Shown: one piece after another, positions 1-5,968 of the stretch | Position numbering within the stretch: the stretch's first letter is position 1 | Layout of the letters: every line of letters begins with the position of its first letter | The notes under the pieces: model-generated | Database searches by the model: none | Told to the model about the DNA's origin: nothing | The model's input: only the letters and a program-made list of their open reading frames with translations | Position numbers and translations under genes: made by a program | Origin: Micavibrio sp. UBA2020 | Lineage (GTDB): Bacteria; Pseudomonadota; Alphaproteobacteria; Micavibrionales; UBA2020 | Length of the DNA: 8,366 nt | Assembly (NCBI GenBank): GCA_002334985.1 | Contig: DDBY01000205.1 | Location: forward strand, 1-8,366 | Direction of reading: 5' to 3'

Positions 1-35
1 AGGACGGAAGTGGCTATACGCCGCTTTTCGCGCTG

Positions 36-44
36 TGCTAGGAT
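36..44 (+). promoter_or_regulatory. possible extended -10 promoter for pmbA
   Basis: The nine bases TGCTAGGAT fit the extended -10 pattern TGnTAnnnT exactly. The best -35 candidate, TATACG at 15-20, matches TTGACA at only three of six positions, with an 18-base spacer. Transcription would begin near base 51, giving a leader of about 40 bases before the pmbA start codon. The window begins just upstream, so pmbA could instead be read from an earlier gene. This is a pattern match only. Confidence 0.35.
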
Positions 45-91
45 GTGCGCACTTCATCTAGGCTGAAACACAGACACAAAAAGGCGCGCCC

Positions 92-1441
92 ATGACCTCC
101 ATCGTTGATAAAAACATGCTCGATACCCTTGAGGGGCTTTTGAAAACCGCGCAGGGTTTTGGCGCGACGGCGGCGGATGCGGTTTTGGCGGATTCAACGT
201 CGGTGTCGGTGCAGCGCCGTCTTGGCAAGCCGGAATCTCTCAGCCGCAGCGAAGAAGCCGAAGTGGGCTTGCGCGTTTTTGTGGGCAAGCGTCAGGCGAT
301 TGTATCGTCGTCCGACAAATCGCCCGACGCCCTGCGCCAGATGGCGGAGCGTGCCGTCGCCATGGCGCGCGCCGTGCCCGAAGATTCATACGCAGGGATT
401 GCAGATGCCGCGCAGCTGGCCACCAGCTTCCCCGAACTGGATATGTACGACAGTGCCGAAATTTCCGTCGATAAGATGGCCGAGCTGGCGGATGCCGCCG
501 AAGATGCCGCGCGCGCTGTAAACGGCGTCACCAATTCCGAAGGGGCTGAATTCAGCACGGGCAGCGAAGCGGTTTATTACGCGGCCACGAACGGTTTCGC
601 GCAAGGCTATGCGGGCAGCGGCTTCAGCCTGTCGGTATCCGTGATTGCAGGGCGCGATATGGCCATGGAAACCGATTACGAATACGACAGCGTGACGTTT
701 TTGTCTGACCTTAAAGACGCGTCCGCCATCGGCCGCGCAGCGGGGGAGCGTGCGGTCGCGGCGCTGAATCCCAAAAAAGGCAAGACCAAGCAGCTGCCGG
801 TCGTTTTCGATCGCCGCGTGTCGGGGGGCATTATCGGCTCCCTCGCCGGGGCGATTTCGGGCGGCGCAGTTGCACGCGGCACGACGTTTTTGAAAGATAA
901 AATGGGGCAGCAGGTTTTTGCTGCCGATATCACCGTTGTCGATGACCCGTTTATGAAGCGCGGCATGCGCTCCCACCCCTTCGATGCCGAAGGCGTCGCG
1001 CCGCAAAAACGCAGCATCATTGAAAACGGCGTGCTCACGGGCTGGCTGCTTGATTTGGCCTCCGCGCGGCAGCTGGGTTTGCAGACGACGGGCAATGCGG
1101 CGCGCGGGGCTTCCGCGCCACCATCACCGCGGGCGGCGAATTTTTACATGCAGGCAGGCACGGTTTCCGTCGATGCGCTGATTGCTGATATTAGCGAAGG
1201 CTTTTTCGTGACCCAGATGATGGGCAGCGGCGCCAACCCTGTCACGGGCGATTACAGCCGCGGCGCGCGGGGCTTCTGGATTGAAAATGGCAAAATCGCC
1301 TATCCCGTCAGCGAAATGACGATTGCCGGCAATATCAAGGATATGTGGATGCGCCTGACGCCCGCCAATGATTTGATTTTCAAATACGGCATCGATGCCC
1401 CGACCTTGCGTATCGAAGGCATGACGGTCGCGGGCGGCTAA
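92..1441 (+). CDS. pmbA: PmbA/TldE, subunit of the TldD-TldE metalloprotease
   Basis: This is a cytoplasmic protein of the TldD/PmbA (peptidase U62) family. In Escherichia coli, TldD and TldE (PmbA) form a protease that degrades unfolded peptides, removes the microcin B17 leader and degrades the CcdA antitoxin. The zinc site HExxxH belongs to TldD; I see no such motif here, which points to the TldE subunit. The 449 residues match the usual length of about 450. Family features include the stretch around residues 286-308 (FMKRGMRSHPFDAEGV and following), the glycine-rich block 376-400 containing GANPVTGDYSRGARGFW, and the closing YPVSEMTIAGN at 404-414. There is no signal peptide and no cysteine. 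The ATG at 92 is preceded by AAAAAGG (78-84) at seven bases' spacing. No tldD is in the window, so the partner must be encoded elsewhere. The gene ends 7 bases from a convergent gene. Confidence 0.93.
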   Translation: MTSIVDKNMLDTLEGLLKTAQGFGATAADAVLADSTSVSVQRRLGKPESLSRSEEAEVGLRVFVGKRQAIVSSSDKSPDALRQMAERAVAMARAVPEDSYAGIADAAQLATSFPELDMYDSAEISVDKMAELADAAEDAARAVNGVTNSEGAEFSTGSEAVYYAATNGFAQGYAGSGFSLSVSVIAGRDMAMETDYEYDSVTFLSDLKDASAIGRAAGERAVAALNPKKGKTKQLPVVFDRRVSGGIIGSLAGAISGGAVARGTTFLKDKMGQQVFAADITVVDDPFMKRGMRSHPFDAEGVAPQKRSIIENGVLTGWLLDLASARQLGLQTTGNAARGASAPPSPRAANFYMQAGTVSVDALIADISEGFFVTQMMGSGANPVTGDYSRGARGFWIENGKIAYPVSEMTIAGNIKDMWMRLTPANDLIFKYGIDAPTLRIEGMTVAGG

Positions 1442-1448
1442 GTAACCC

Positions 1449-1991
1449 TCAAAGGCTGCTCAGCGACACACTGCACGGGCGGAAGGGGATGACCACACCG
1501 AAAGTTTCAGCTGGCTTGCCGGCGGTGTGTAAACGCGGCGATAAAATCAGGCGGCTGCCTGCGCTTTCTTCGCGCGGCTCCAGCATGTCTTGCTTGTTGA
1601 AGCTTTGCTCCACCATGCGGATGCTGATATCAAGCGCCTTGGCGTGAAACAGGCTCAGGCCCAGCTCGACAACGCTTTTTGACGGGCGGGTATAGGTCTC
1701 ACCATCAAAGCTGATATGCAGCACGCGGAAATAATTCGGGCGTGCCGTGCGCTCCGCCAGTAAATAGAATTTATCTTCGTCGGCATGGTCGGGGCTGGTT
1801 TGTTTTTCTTCGTCGCTGCGCATCGCTTCCAGCTCGGCGACCAGACGCTCGCCGCCGGCCTCCAGCCGGATATCGGCGAAGCCTGCCACCGCGCCGCTCT
1901 CCGCGTCGCAATAATGCCATTGCAGACGGTTTTTCTCGCGCACTTCGGGCGCGCCCATCTTGGTCAGCAATTCATGCAAATGGTAAATCAT
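1449..1991 (-). CDS. conserved-looking hypothetical protein, function unknown
   Basis: I do not recognise this 180-residue protein. It has no signal peptide or membrane segment and is probably a soluble cytoplasmic protein. Its middle is strongly charged: residues 52-75 are rich in Glu, Asp and Lys, and residues 81-100 alternate in a way that suggests beta strands (RPNYFRVLHISFDGETY). A helical stretch around 106-133 follows. Its three cysteines are scattered (28, 173) or absent from any motif, so no metal site is evident. The start ATG follows GGGAG at about seven bases. It lies 80 bases downstream of rocD on the same strand and may share its transcript. Its stop falls 7 bases from the convergent pmbA stop, with no terminator hairpin in between. 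Coding is supported by good frame usage and a ribosome binding site. Confidence 0.72.
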   Translation of the reverse strand: MIYHLHELLTKMGAPEVREKNRLQWHYCDAESGAVAGFADIRLEAGGERLVAELEAMRSDEEKQTSPDHADEDKFYLLAERTARPNYFRVLHISFDGETYTRPSKSVVELGLSLFHAKALDISIRMVEQSFNKQDMLEPREESAGSRLILSPRLHTAGKPAETFGVVIPFRPCSVSLSSL

Positions 1992-2001
1992 CCCGTTTCT
2001 C

Positions 2002-2022
2002 CCTACCTGAAAACAGGATAGG
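2002..2022 (-). promoter_or_regulatory. hairpin overlapping the ribosome binding site of the 180-residue hypothetical gene
   Basis: On the plus strand CCTACCTG (2002-2009) and CAGGATAGG (2014-2022) are inverted repeats around an AAAA loop, with a single bulged base at 2018. Read on the minus strand, this is CCTATCCTG, TTTT, CAGGTAGG, and the last arm runs into the purine-rich ribosome binding region of the gene starting at 1991. The stem could therefore mask part of the binding site. The seven-base T-run lies before the hairpin on the minus strand, so it is not a factor-independent terminator. A regulatory role is inference. Confidence 0.35.
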
Positions 2023-2071
2023 AAAAAAAGGTTAACAAAGCCTGTGCCGCAATATGTGAATTGGAGGGCGC

Positions 2072-3331
2072 TTACGCCGCCTCAACCTCGCGCAGAACCT
2101 CGCGGAATTGCTCCAGACACCAATCAACTTCGGATTTGGTGATATTCAGCGGCGGGGCGAAGCGCACCACGGTTTCGTGCGTGTCTTTGCTCAGGATGCC
2201 GCGCGTCATCAGCTTTTCGCAGATTTTGCGGGCGGGGATTTTCGCGGGGTCGAAATCGACACCAATCCAAAGCCCCTTGCCACGCACTTCGCGGATAAGC
2301 GGGCTATTGATACCGCGCAGCTGCTGCATCATGTAATCGCCCAAATCCGCACTGTTCTTTACCATGCCTTCTTCTTCAAGCACGGAAAGGGATTCAAGGC
2401 CGACCGCTGCGGCCAGCGGATTGCCGCCAAAGGTCGAACCATGGCTGCCCGGTTTAAACAGGTTGATAATCGCACGCTTGCCGACGACGGCGGAGACCGG
2501 CAGCAAACCGCCGCCCAGCGCTTTGCCAAGAATAAGCAAATCCGGCAGGATATCTTCGTGCTGATAGGCGAACATCTTGCCGGTACGGCCAAGCCCGCTT
2601 TGCACTTCGTCCAGCACCAGCAAAACATTATGTTTGTCGCAAAGTGCGCGCAGCTCGCGCAGGAAACCCGCGGGTGGTGTTTTAATGCCAGCCTCGCCCT
2701 GAATGGGCTCCAGCAAAACGGCAGCGGTGTTCGGCGTGATGCTCGCCTCGATAGCTTTCAAATCGCCAAAGGGCACGGCGCGAAAACCGGGCGTGAAGGG
2801 GCCGAAATTCTTGCGGTAATCCGCTTCGGTCGAAAAGCTGATAACCGTTGTGGTGCGGCCGTGAAAATTTCCTTCGGCCACGATAATTTCCGCCGCATTC
2901 TCCGGAATGCCCTTGACGGTATAGCCCCAAAGACGCGCGGCCTTGACGGCGGTTTCTACGGCTTCCGCCCCCGTGTTCATCGGCAGCATCATATCGAGCC
3001 CTGTCAGCTGTGCCAGTTTTTCAGCGAAGGGGGCGAGCATGTCGCTGTGGTAGGCGCGCGAGCAAACGGCCAGTTGCCCCGCCTGGTCGCGCAGGCGTGC
3101 GACGATGCGCGGGTGTGCATGGCCGCAGCTGACGGCGCTATAGGCGCTCATCATATCCAGATATTTTTTGCCTTCCTGGTCCCACAGGTACAAACCTTCG
3201 CCGCGGTGCAGCACGACGGGCAGCGGGTGGTAGTTCGGCGCCACATACTTGTTTTCATGGGCGATGGTCGCTTCGGAGCGCGTTTTCGGCTTGGATTTTC
3301 CGGTCAGTTTTCTCAGCAAAGCGTTTAACAT
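2072..3331 (-). CDS. rocD: ornithine aminotransferase (ornithine--oxo-acid transaminase)
   Basis: This PLP enzyme transfers the delta-amino group of L-ornithine to 2-oxoglutarate, giving glutamate-5-semialdehyde and glutamate, and links arginine/ornithine breakdown to proline and glutamate. It is a 419-residue class III aminotransferase. Lys270 in LGKALGGG is the Schiff-base lysine, Asp241 in DEVQ contacts the PLP ring nitrogen, and NTGAEA at 119-124 binds phosphate. The residues that set ornithine specificity in human OAT (Tyr55, Tyr85, Arg180) are all present as Tyr34 (NYHPLPV), Tyr64 (YSAVSCGH) and Arg159 (GNFHGRT). The Glu235/Arg413 pair corresponds to Glu213 and Arg390. This separates it from GABA and acetylornithine aminotransferases. 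The first 18 or so residues form a basic extension ahead of the conserved core. The start ATG follows AGAGAGG. It is divergent from ald, and an unknown gene follows it on the same strand. Confidence 0.93.
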   Translation of the reverse strand: MLNALLRKLTGKSKPKTRSEATIAHENKYVAPNYHPLPVVLHRGEGLYLWDQEGKKYLDMMSAYSAVSCGHAHPRIVARLRDQAGQLAVCSRAYHSDMLAPFAEKLAQLTGLDMMLPMNTGAEAVETAVKAARLWGYTVKGIPENAAEIIVAEGNFHGRTTTVISFSTEADYRKNFGPFTPGFRAVPFGDLKAIEASITPNTAAVLLEPIQGEAGIKTPPAGFLRELRALCDKHNVLLVLDEVQSGLGRTGKMFAYQHEDILPDLLILGKALGGGLLPVSAVVGKRAIINLFKPGSHGSTFGGNPLAAAVGLESLSVLEEEGMVKNSADLGDYMMQQLRGINSPLIREVRGKGLWIGVDFDPAKIPARKICEKLMTRGILSKDTHETVVRFAPPLNITKSEVDWCLEQFREVLREVEAA

Positions 3332-3341
3332 ATGCCCTCTC

Positions 3342-3369
3342 TTGAATTGGCTTCGGCCTCAAGTATAGT
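3342..3369 (+). promoter_or_regulatory. candidate sigma-70 promoter for ald
   Basis: TTGAAT (3342-3347) resembles a -35 box (four of six matches) and TATAGT (3364-3369) a -10 box (five of six), separated by 16 bases. Transcription would start near 3376, leaving a leader of about 83 bases before the ald start. The -10 box overlaps a possible rocD -10 box on the other strand. This is a sequence match only. Confidence 0.45.
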
Positions 3370-3391
3370 AGGCCAACAATAAACGAGTCGC
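3362..3391 (-). promoter_or_regulatory. candidate promoter for rocD, overlapping the ald promoter
   Basis: On the minus strand TATACT (plus-strand 3362-3367) matches five of six -10 bases. A weak -35 box GCGACT (plus-strand 3386-3391) lies 18 bases upstream and keeps the central GAC. Transcription would start near 3355, about 24 bases before the rocD ATG. The weak -35 box suggests an activator may be needed, which is inference. Confidence 0.35.
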
Positions 3392-3445
3392 CGCCCAAGC
3401 ACAAATGCGCGCAAAGCGCGGCCGCTCCGAGAGTATCAAGCCCCC

Positions 3446-3451
3446 AAGGAG
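3446..3451 (+). promoter_or_regulatory. ribosome binding site that fixes the ald start
   Basis: AAGGAG lies seven bases before the ATG at 3459. The reading frame is open further upstream, with an in-frame ATG at 3405, but that start lacks this spacing and would add 18 residues absent from the family. Another ATG at 3454 is out of frame and only two bases from the site. Confidence 0.8.
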
Positions 3452-3458
3452 AAATGCA

Positions 3459-4577
3459 ATGCTCATCGGCTGCCCCAAGGAAATCAAGACCAAGGAATTC
3501 CGCGTCGGTCTGACACCCACATCCGTACGCGAATATGTGCGCAACGGCCATCAGGTTATCGTCGAAACAAATGCAGGCGCCGGCATTCAGGCATCGGATG
3601 ACGATTACGTCCGCGCCGGTGCGAAAATTGTAAAAACGGCCAAAGAAGTTTTCGATGCGGCCGATATGATTGTGAAAGTGAAAGAGCCGCAGCCTGCCGA
3701 AACCGCGATGCTGCGCAAAGACCAGATTCTTTTCACCTATTTGCATCTTGCTGCCGACCCCGTGCAGGCAAAAGGTCTCATCGACAGCGGCTGTATCGCT
3801 ATCGCCTATGAAACCGTGACGTCTGAGCGTGGCGGTCTGCCGCTCCTCGCCCCGATGAGCGAGGTTGCAGGGCGCATGGGTGTGCATGTCGGTGCCTATC
3901 ACCTGCATGCGGCCATGGGCGGCAGCGGTATCCTGATTGGCGGCGTGCCGGGTGTGAAAGCGGCCGAAGTCGTCGTTCTGGGCGGCGGCGTTGCCGGTAC
4001 GCATGCGGCAAAAATGGCCGTGGGTATGGAAGCGCGCGTGACCATCATCGAAAAATCGCTCGACCGTATCCGTCAGCTCGAAGACCTTTTCGGCAACCGC
4101 GCGAATATCATCTACTCCACGCAGGACAGCGTCGAGGAATATGTATCGCAGGCTGACCTTGTCGTGGGGGCGGTTCTTATCCCGGGCGCGCTCGCACCGA
4201 AGCTGATTACGCGCGAATTGCTCAAGAAAATGCGCCCGAAATCGGTTATCGTGGATATCGCGATTGACCAGGGCGGCTGCGCCGAAACGTCCAAGGCGAC
4301 GACGCACGACAACCCGACCTACGAAGTCGAAGGCATCGTGCATTATTGCGTGGCGAACATGCCGGGCGCGGTGCCGCGCACGTCTGCCTATGCGCTCAAC
4401 AACGCGGTTCTGCCCTACGGGCTTGAACTGGCGAACAAGGGCTGGGTCAAGGCACTGGGCGACAACAAGCACCTGCGCAACGGCCTGACCGTTTGTAAAG
4501 GCAAAATCACCCACGCCGAAGTCGCGCGCGATTTGAAACTCGACTACGCAAAAGCAGAGGAGCAACTGGCAGCATGA
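3459..4577 (+). CDS. ald: alanine dehydrogenase (NAD-dependent)
   Basis: The enzyme catalyses the reversible oxidative deamination of L-alanine to pyruvate and ammonium with NAD, allowing alanine use as carbon and nitrogen source or, in reverse, ammonium fixation. From the start chosen here it has 372 residues, matching the family's usual 371 or so. Residues known to act in the Mycobacterium tuberculosis enzyme occur at identical numbers: Arg15, Lys75 in VKVKEP, His96 in YLHLA, Asp270 in AIDQGG and Asn300 in VANMPGAVP. The Rossmann motif GGGVAG is at 175-180. Residue 198, which contacts the cofactor ribose, is Glu in IIEKS where the mycobacterial enzyme has Asp, so NAD preference is still expected. 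The protein is cytoplasmic and usually hexameric. The gene is divergent from rocD, and its stop overlaps the next start in ATGA. I see no adjacent Lrp-type regulator gene, a common neighbour elsewhere. Confidence 0.97.
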   Translation: MLIGCPKEIKTKEFRVGLTPTSVREYVRNGHQVIVETNAGAGIQASDDDYVRAGAKIVKTAKEVFDAADMIVKVKEPQPAETAMLRKDQILFTYLHLAADPVQAKGLIDSGCIAIAYETVTSERGGLPLLAPMSEVAGRMGVHVGAYHLHAAMGGSGILIGGVPGVKAAEVVVLGGGVAGTHAAKMAVGMEARVTIIEKSLDRIRQLEDLFGNRANIIYSTQDSVEEYVSQADLVVGAVLIPGALAPKLITRELLKKMRPKSVIVDIAIDQGGCAETSKATTHDNPTYEVEGIVHYCVANMPGAVPRTSAYALNNAVLPYGLELANKGWVKALGDNKHLRNGLTVCKGKITHAEVARDLKLDYAKAEEQLAA

Positions 4578-4780
4578 CAACCCCTTTCATGAAAGACTTT
4601 CTGGACGGTGAAAAATCGGCTGAGGAAAAAAATCTCCTTGCCGCGCAAATGGCCGAAAAAAAGCACGACGTCATGACGATTGACGCCGATGCCTATACCG
4701 ACGAAGAATGTGACGAGGATGAGCCCATGGGCTGCGACCTGCCTACGGGCGGTTGCGGCGGTTGCGGTTGCCGCAGCTGA
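4574..4780 (+). CDS. small acidic protein with a cysteine- and glycine-rich C terminus, coupled to ald
   Basis: I do not recognise this 68-residue protein. Its first 35 residues are charged and probably helical. Residues 36-51 are very acidic (DADAYTDEECDEDE). The tail after Pro51 holds four of five cysteines, in all at positions 46, 54, 61, 64 and 66, ending GGCGGCGCRS. The spacing CxxCxC resembles metal or iron-sulfur ligands, but no known domain is evident. There is no signal peptide or membrane segment. Its ATG overlaps the ald TGA (ATGA, 4574-4577), and AGAGGAG at 4556-4562 lies inside ald, so translation is very likely coupled to ald. A strong terminator follows 20 bases after the stop, making it the last gene of a two-gene operon. 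A role in metal handling, redox sensing or regulating Ald is possible; none is shown. Confidence 0.75.
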   Translation: MTTPFMKDFLDGEKSAEEKNLLAAQMAEKKHDVMTIDADAYTDEECDEDEPMGCDLPTGGCGGCGCRS

Positions 4781-4799
4781 GGGCTTGGCCTTGCCAAAT

Positions 4800-4833
4800 A
4801 AAAAACGCCGGTGTTCTGCACCGGCGTTTTTTT
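4800..4833. terminator. bidirectional factor-independent terminator
   Basis: CGCCGGTG (4806-4813) pairs perfectly with CACCGGCG (4819-4826) around a five-base loop TTCTG. The plus-strand stem is followed by seven T (4827-4833). Six A at 4800-4805 give a T-run on the minus strand. It sits between the convergent stops of the small cysteine-rich gene (4780) and the dehydrogenase (4847), so it can end both transcripts. Confidence 0.92.
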
Positions 4834-4846
4834 GCGCGCTGGGGTT

Positions 4847-5899
4847 TTAAGCCGCCAGCGTTTTCATGTCGATGACAAAACGGTATTTGACGTCGCCTTT
4901 CAGCATACGCTCATAGGCCGCGTTGATGTCGTTCATCGCAATTACCTCCACATCCGACGTGATGCCGTGCTGGGCGCAGAAATCGAGCATTTCCTGCGTC
5001 TCCGCAATCCCGCCGATAAGCGAGCCTGCAATGCTCTTGCGCCCCATGATAAGCCCGAAAACGGTGGGCGAAGGGTGCGGGTGGTCGGGTGCGCCGACCA
5101 GCGTCAGCGTGCCGTCACGCTTCAGCAGGTTCACAAAAGCATCAAGGTTATGCGATGCCGCGACGGTATCCAGAATGAAATCGAAACTGCCGGCATGTGC
5201 GGCCATTTCATCGGCGTTTTTGGATACCACGACCTCGTGCGCGCCAAGGCGCAAGGCATCGTCCTTTTTATTCGGGGATGTGGTGAAAACAACCGTATGC
5301 GCACCAAAGGCGCGGGCGAACTTGACGCCCATGTGGCCGAGGCCGCCAAGGCCAACGATGCCGACCTTCTGCCCTGCCTTCACGCCCCAGTGGCGCAGCG
5401 GGGAATAGGTTGTAATGCCTGCGCACAGCAGCGGCGCGGCCGCAGCGGCCGAAAGCGTTTCCGGTACGCGCAGCACGAATTCCTCGCGCACGACGATATG
5501 TGACGAATAGCCGCCCTGTGCAATCGTTTTGCCGTCGCGTTCATAGCCGTTATAGGTCTGTGTCATGCCCTGTTCGCAGAATTGCTCAAGGTCGTCTTGG
5601 CAGCTTGGGCAGGTTTGGCAGGAATCGACCATGCAGCCGACGCCGACAAGGTCGCCCGCTTTGAATTTACCTACGGCATCGCCGACAGCGACCACGCGGC
5701 CGATGATTTCATGGCCGGGCACCATGGGGTAGATGGAATTTTGCCAGTCGTTGCGAATCTGGTGCAAATCGGAATGGCAGACGCCGCAGTACAAAATATC
5801 GATGGCAACATCGTTTGCGCGCGGCGCGCGGCGTTCAAACGTAAAAGGGGCAAGGGGGGTGGTTGCGCTTTGCGCGGCATAGGCGAGTGTCTTGGTCAT
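4847..5899 (-). CDS. yahK: zinc-dependent NAD(P)H alcohol/aldehyde dehydrogenase, YahK type
   Basis: This is a medium-chain dehydrogenase/reductase of the cinnamyl-alcohol dehydrogenase branch, closely resembling E. coli YahK, a broad NADPH-dependent aldehyde reductase. It has 350 residues, the usual length. Catalytic zinc ligands are Cys41 (GVCHSD), His63 with Glu64 (PGHEIIG) and Cys159 (LLCAGITTYSPL). The structural zinc is held by Cys94, Cys97, Cys100 and Cys108. The Rossmann motif GLGGLG is at 183-188, followed at 206-212 by a TTSPNKK segment typical of NADP-binding members. The C-terminal block ERMLKGDVKYRFVID is a family hallmark. It is cytoplasmic. It follows the permease genes on the same strand after a 69-base gap that contains a possible promoter, so it may be transcribed on its own. 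The physiological aldehyde or alcohol cannot be told from sequence. The start ATG follows AAGAGAG. Confidence 0.93.
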   Translation of the reverse strand: MTKTLAYAAQSATTPLAPFTFERRAPRANDVAIDILYCGVCHSDLHQIRNDWQNSIYPMVPGHEIIGRVVAVGDAVGKFKAGDLVGVGCMVDSCQTCPSCQDDLEQFCEQGMTQTYNGYERDGKTIAQGGYSSHIVVREEFVLRVPETLSAAAAAPLLCAGITTYSPLRHWGVKAGQKVGIVGLGGLGHMGVKFARAFGAHTVVFTTSPNKKDDALRLGAHEVVVSKNADEMAAHAGSFDFILDTVAASHNLDAFVNLLKRDGTLTLVGAPDHPHPSPTVFGLIMGRKSIAGSLIGGIAETQEMLDFCAQHGITSDVEVIAMNDINAAYERMLKGDVKYRFVIDMKTLAA

Positions 5900-5929
5900 G
5901 GGGGCTCTCTTTTGAAAGGTTTGTGAAGG

Positions 5930-5958
5930 AAGATGGCCTGCGCGGCGGTGAAGTCAAG
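5930..5958 (-). promoter_or_regulatory. possible promoter for the YahK-type dehydrogenase
   Basis: In the gap before the dehydrogenase, the minus strand carries CTTGAC (plus-strand 5953-5958), a good match to the -35 consensus common in alphaproteobacteria. Seventeen bases downstream lies CATCTT (plus-strand 5930-5935), a poor -10 match. Transcription would begin about 25 bases before the start codon. The -10 is weak, so the call is tentative. Confidence 0.28.
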
Positions 5959-5968
5959 GGCGCGGGCG

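Noticed and set aside
1..66. Possible tail of an upstream gene at the left edge
   Set aside because: All three plus-strand frames are open for only 12 to 21 codons before stops, and none shows recognisable protein sequence.
83..90. GGCGCGCC, and GCGGCCGC at 3418-3425, as possible cloning scars
   Set aside because: Both are rare-cutter recognition sequences, but each sits in natural-looking context in GC-rich DNA with no vector sequence nearby. Chance occurrence is enough.
386..1006. 206-codon open frame on the minus strand opposite pmbA
   Set aside because: It is a shadow of pmbA with no ribosome binding site or domain that I can recognise.
2023..2040. Seven-base A-run as part of a terminator after rocD
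   Set aside because: On the minus strand it gives a T-run, but the sequence just upstream of it forms no stable stem; the nearby hairpin lies on the wrong side.
2108..3328. 406-codon open frame on the plus strand opposite rocD
   Set aside because: It is antisense to a gene with all active-site residues in place. Its translation is rich in Arg, His and Gln and has no recognisable motif, as expected of a GC-rich shadow frame.
3408..3420. CGCGC-AAA-GCGCG hairpin in the ald leader as a riboswitch or attenuator
   Set aside because: The stem is only five pairs, has no T-run, and no riboswitch core is recognisable.
3255..4580. 441-codon open frame on the minus strand opposite ald
   Set aside because: It runs antisense across ald and into rocD. 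Its translation is low in known motifs and rich in His, Arg and Phe; ald is certain on the other strand.
4811..5503. 230-codon open frame on the plus strand opposite the YahK-type gene
   Set aside because: It starts inside the terminator stem and is antisense to a complete, motif-rich dehydrogenase.
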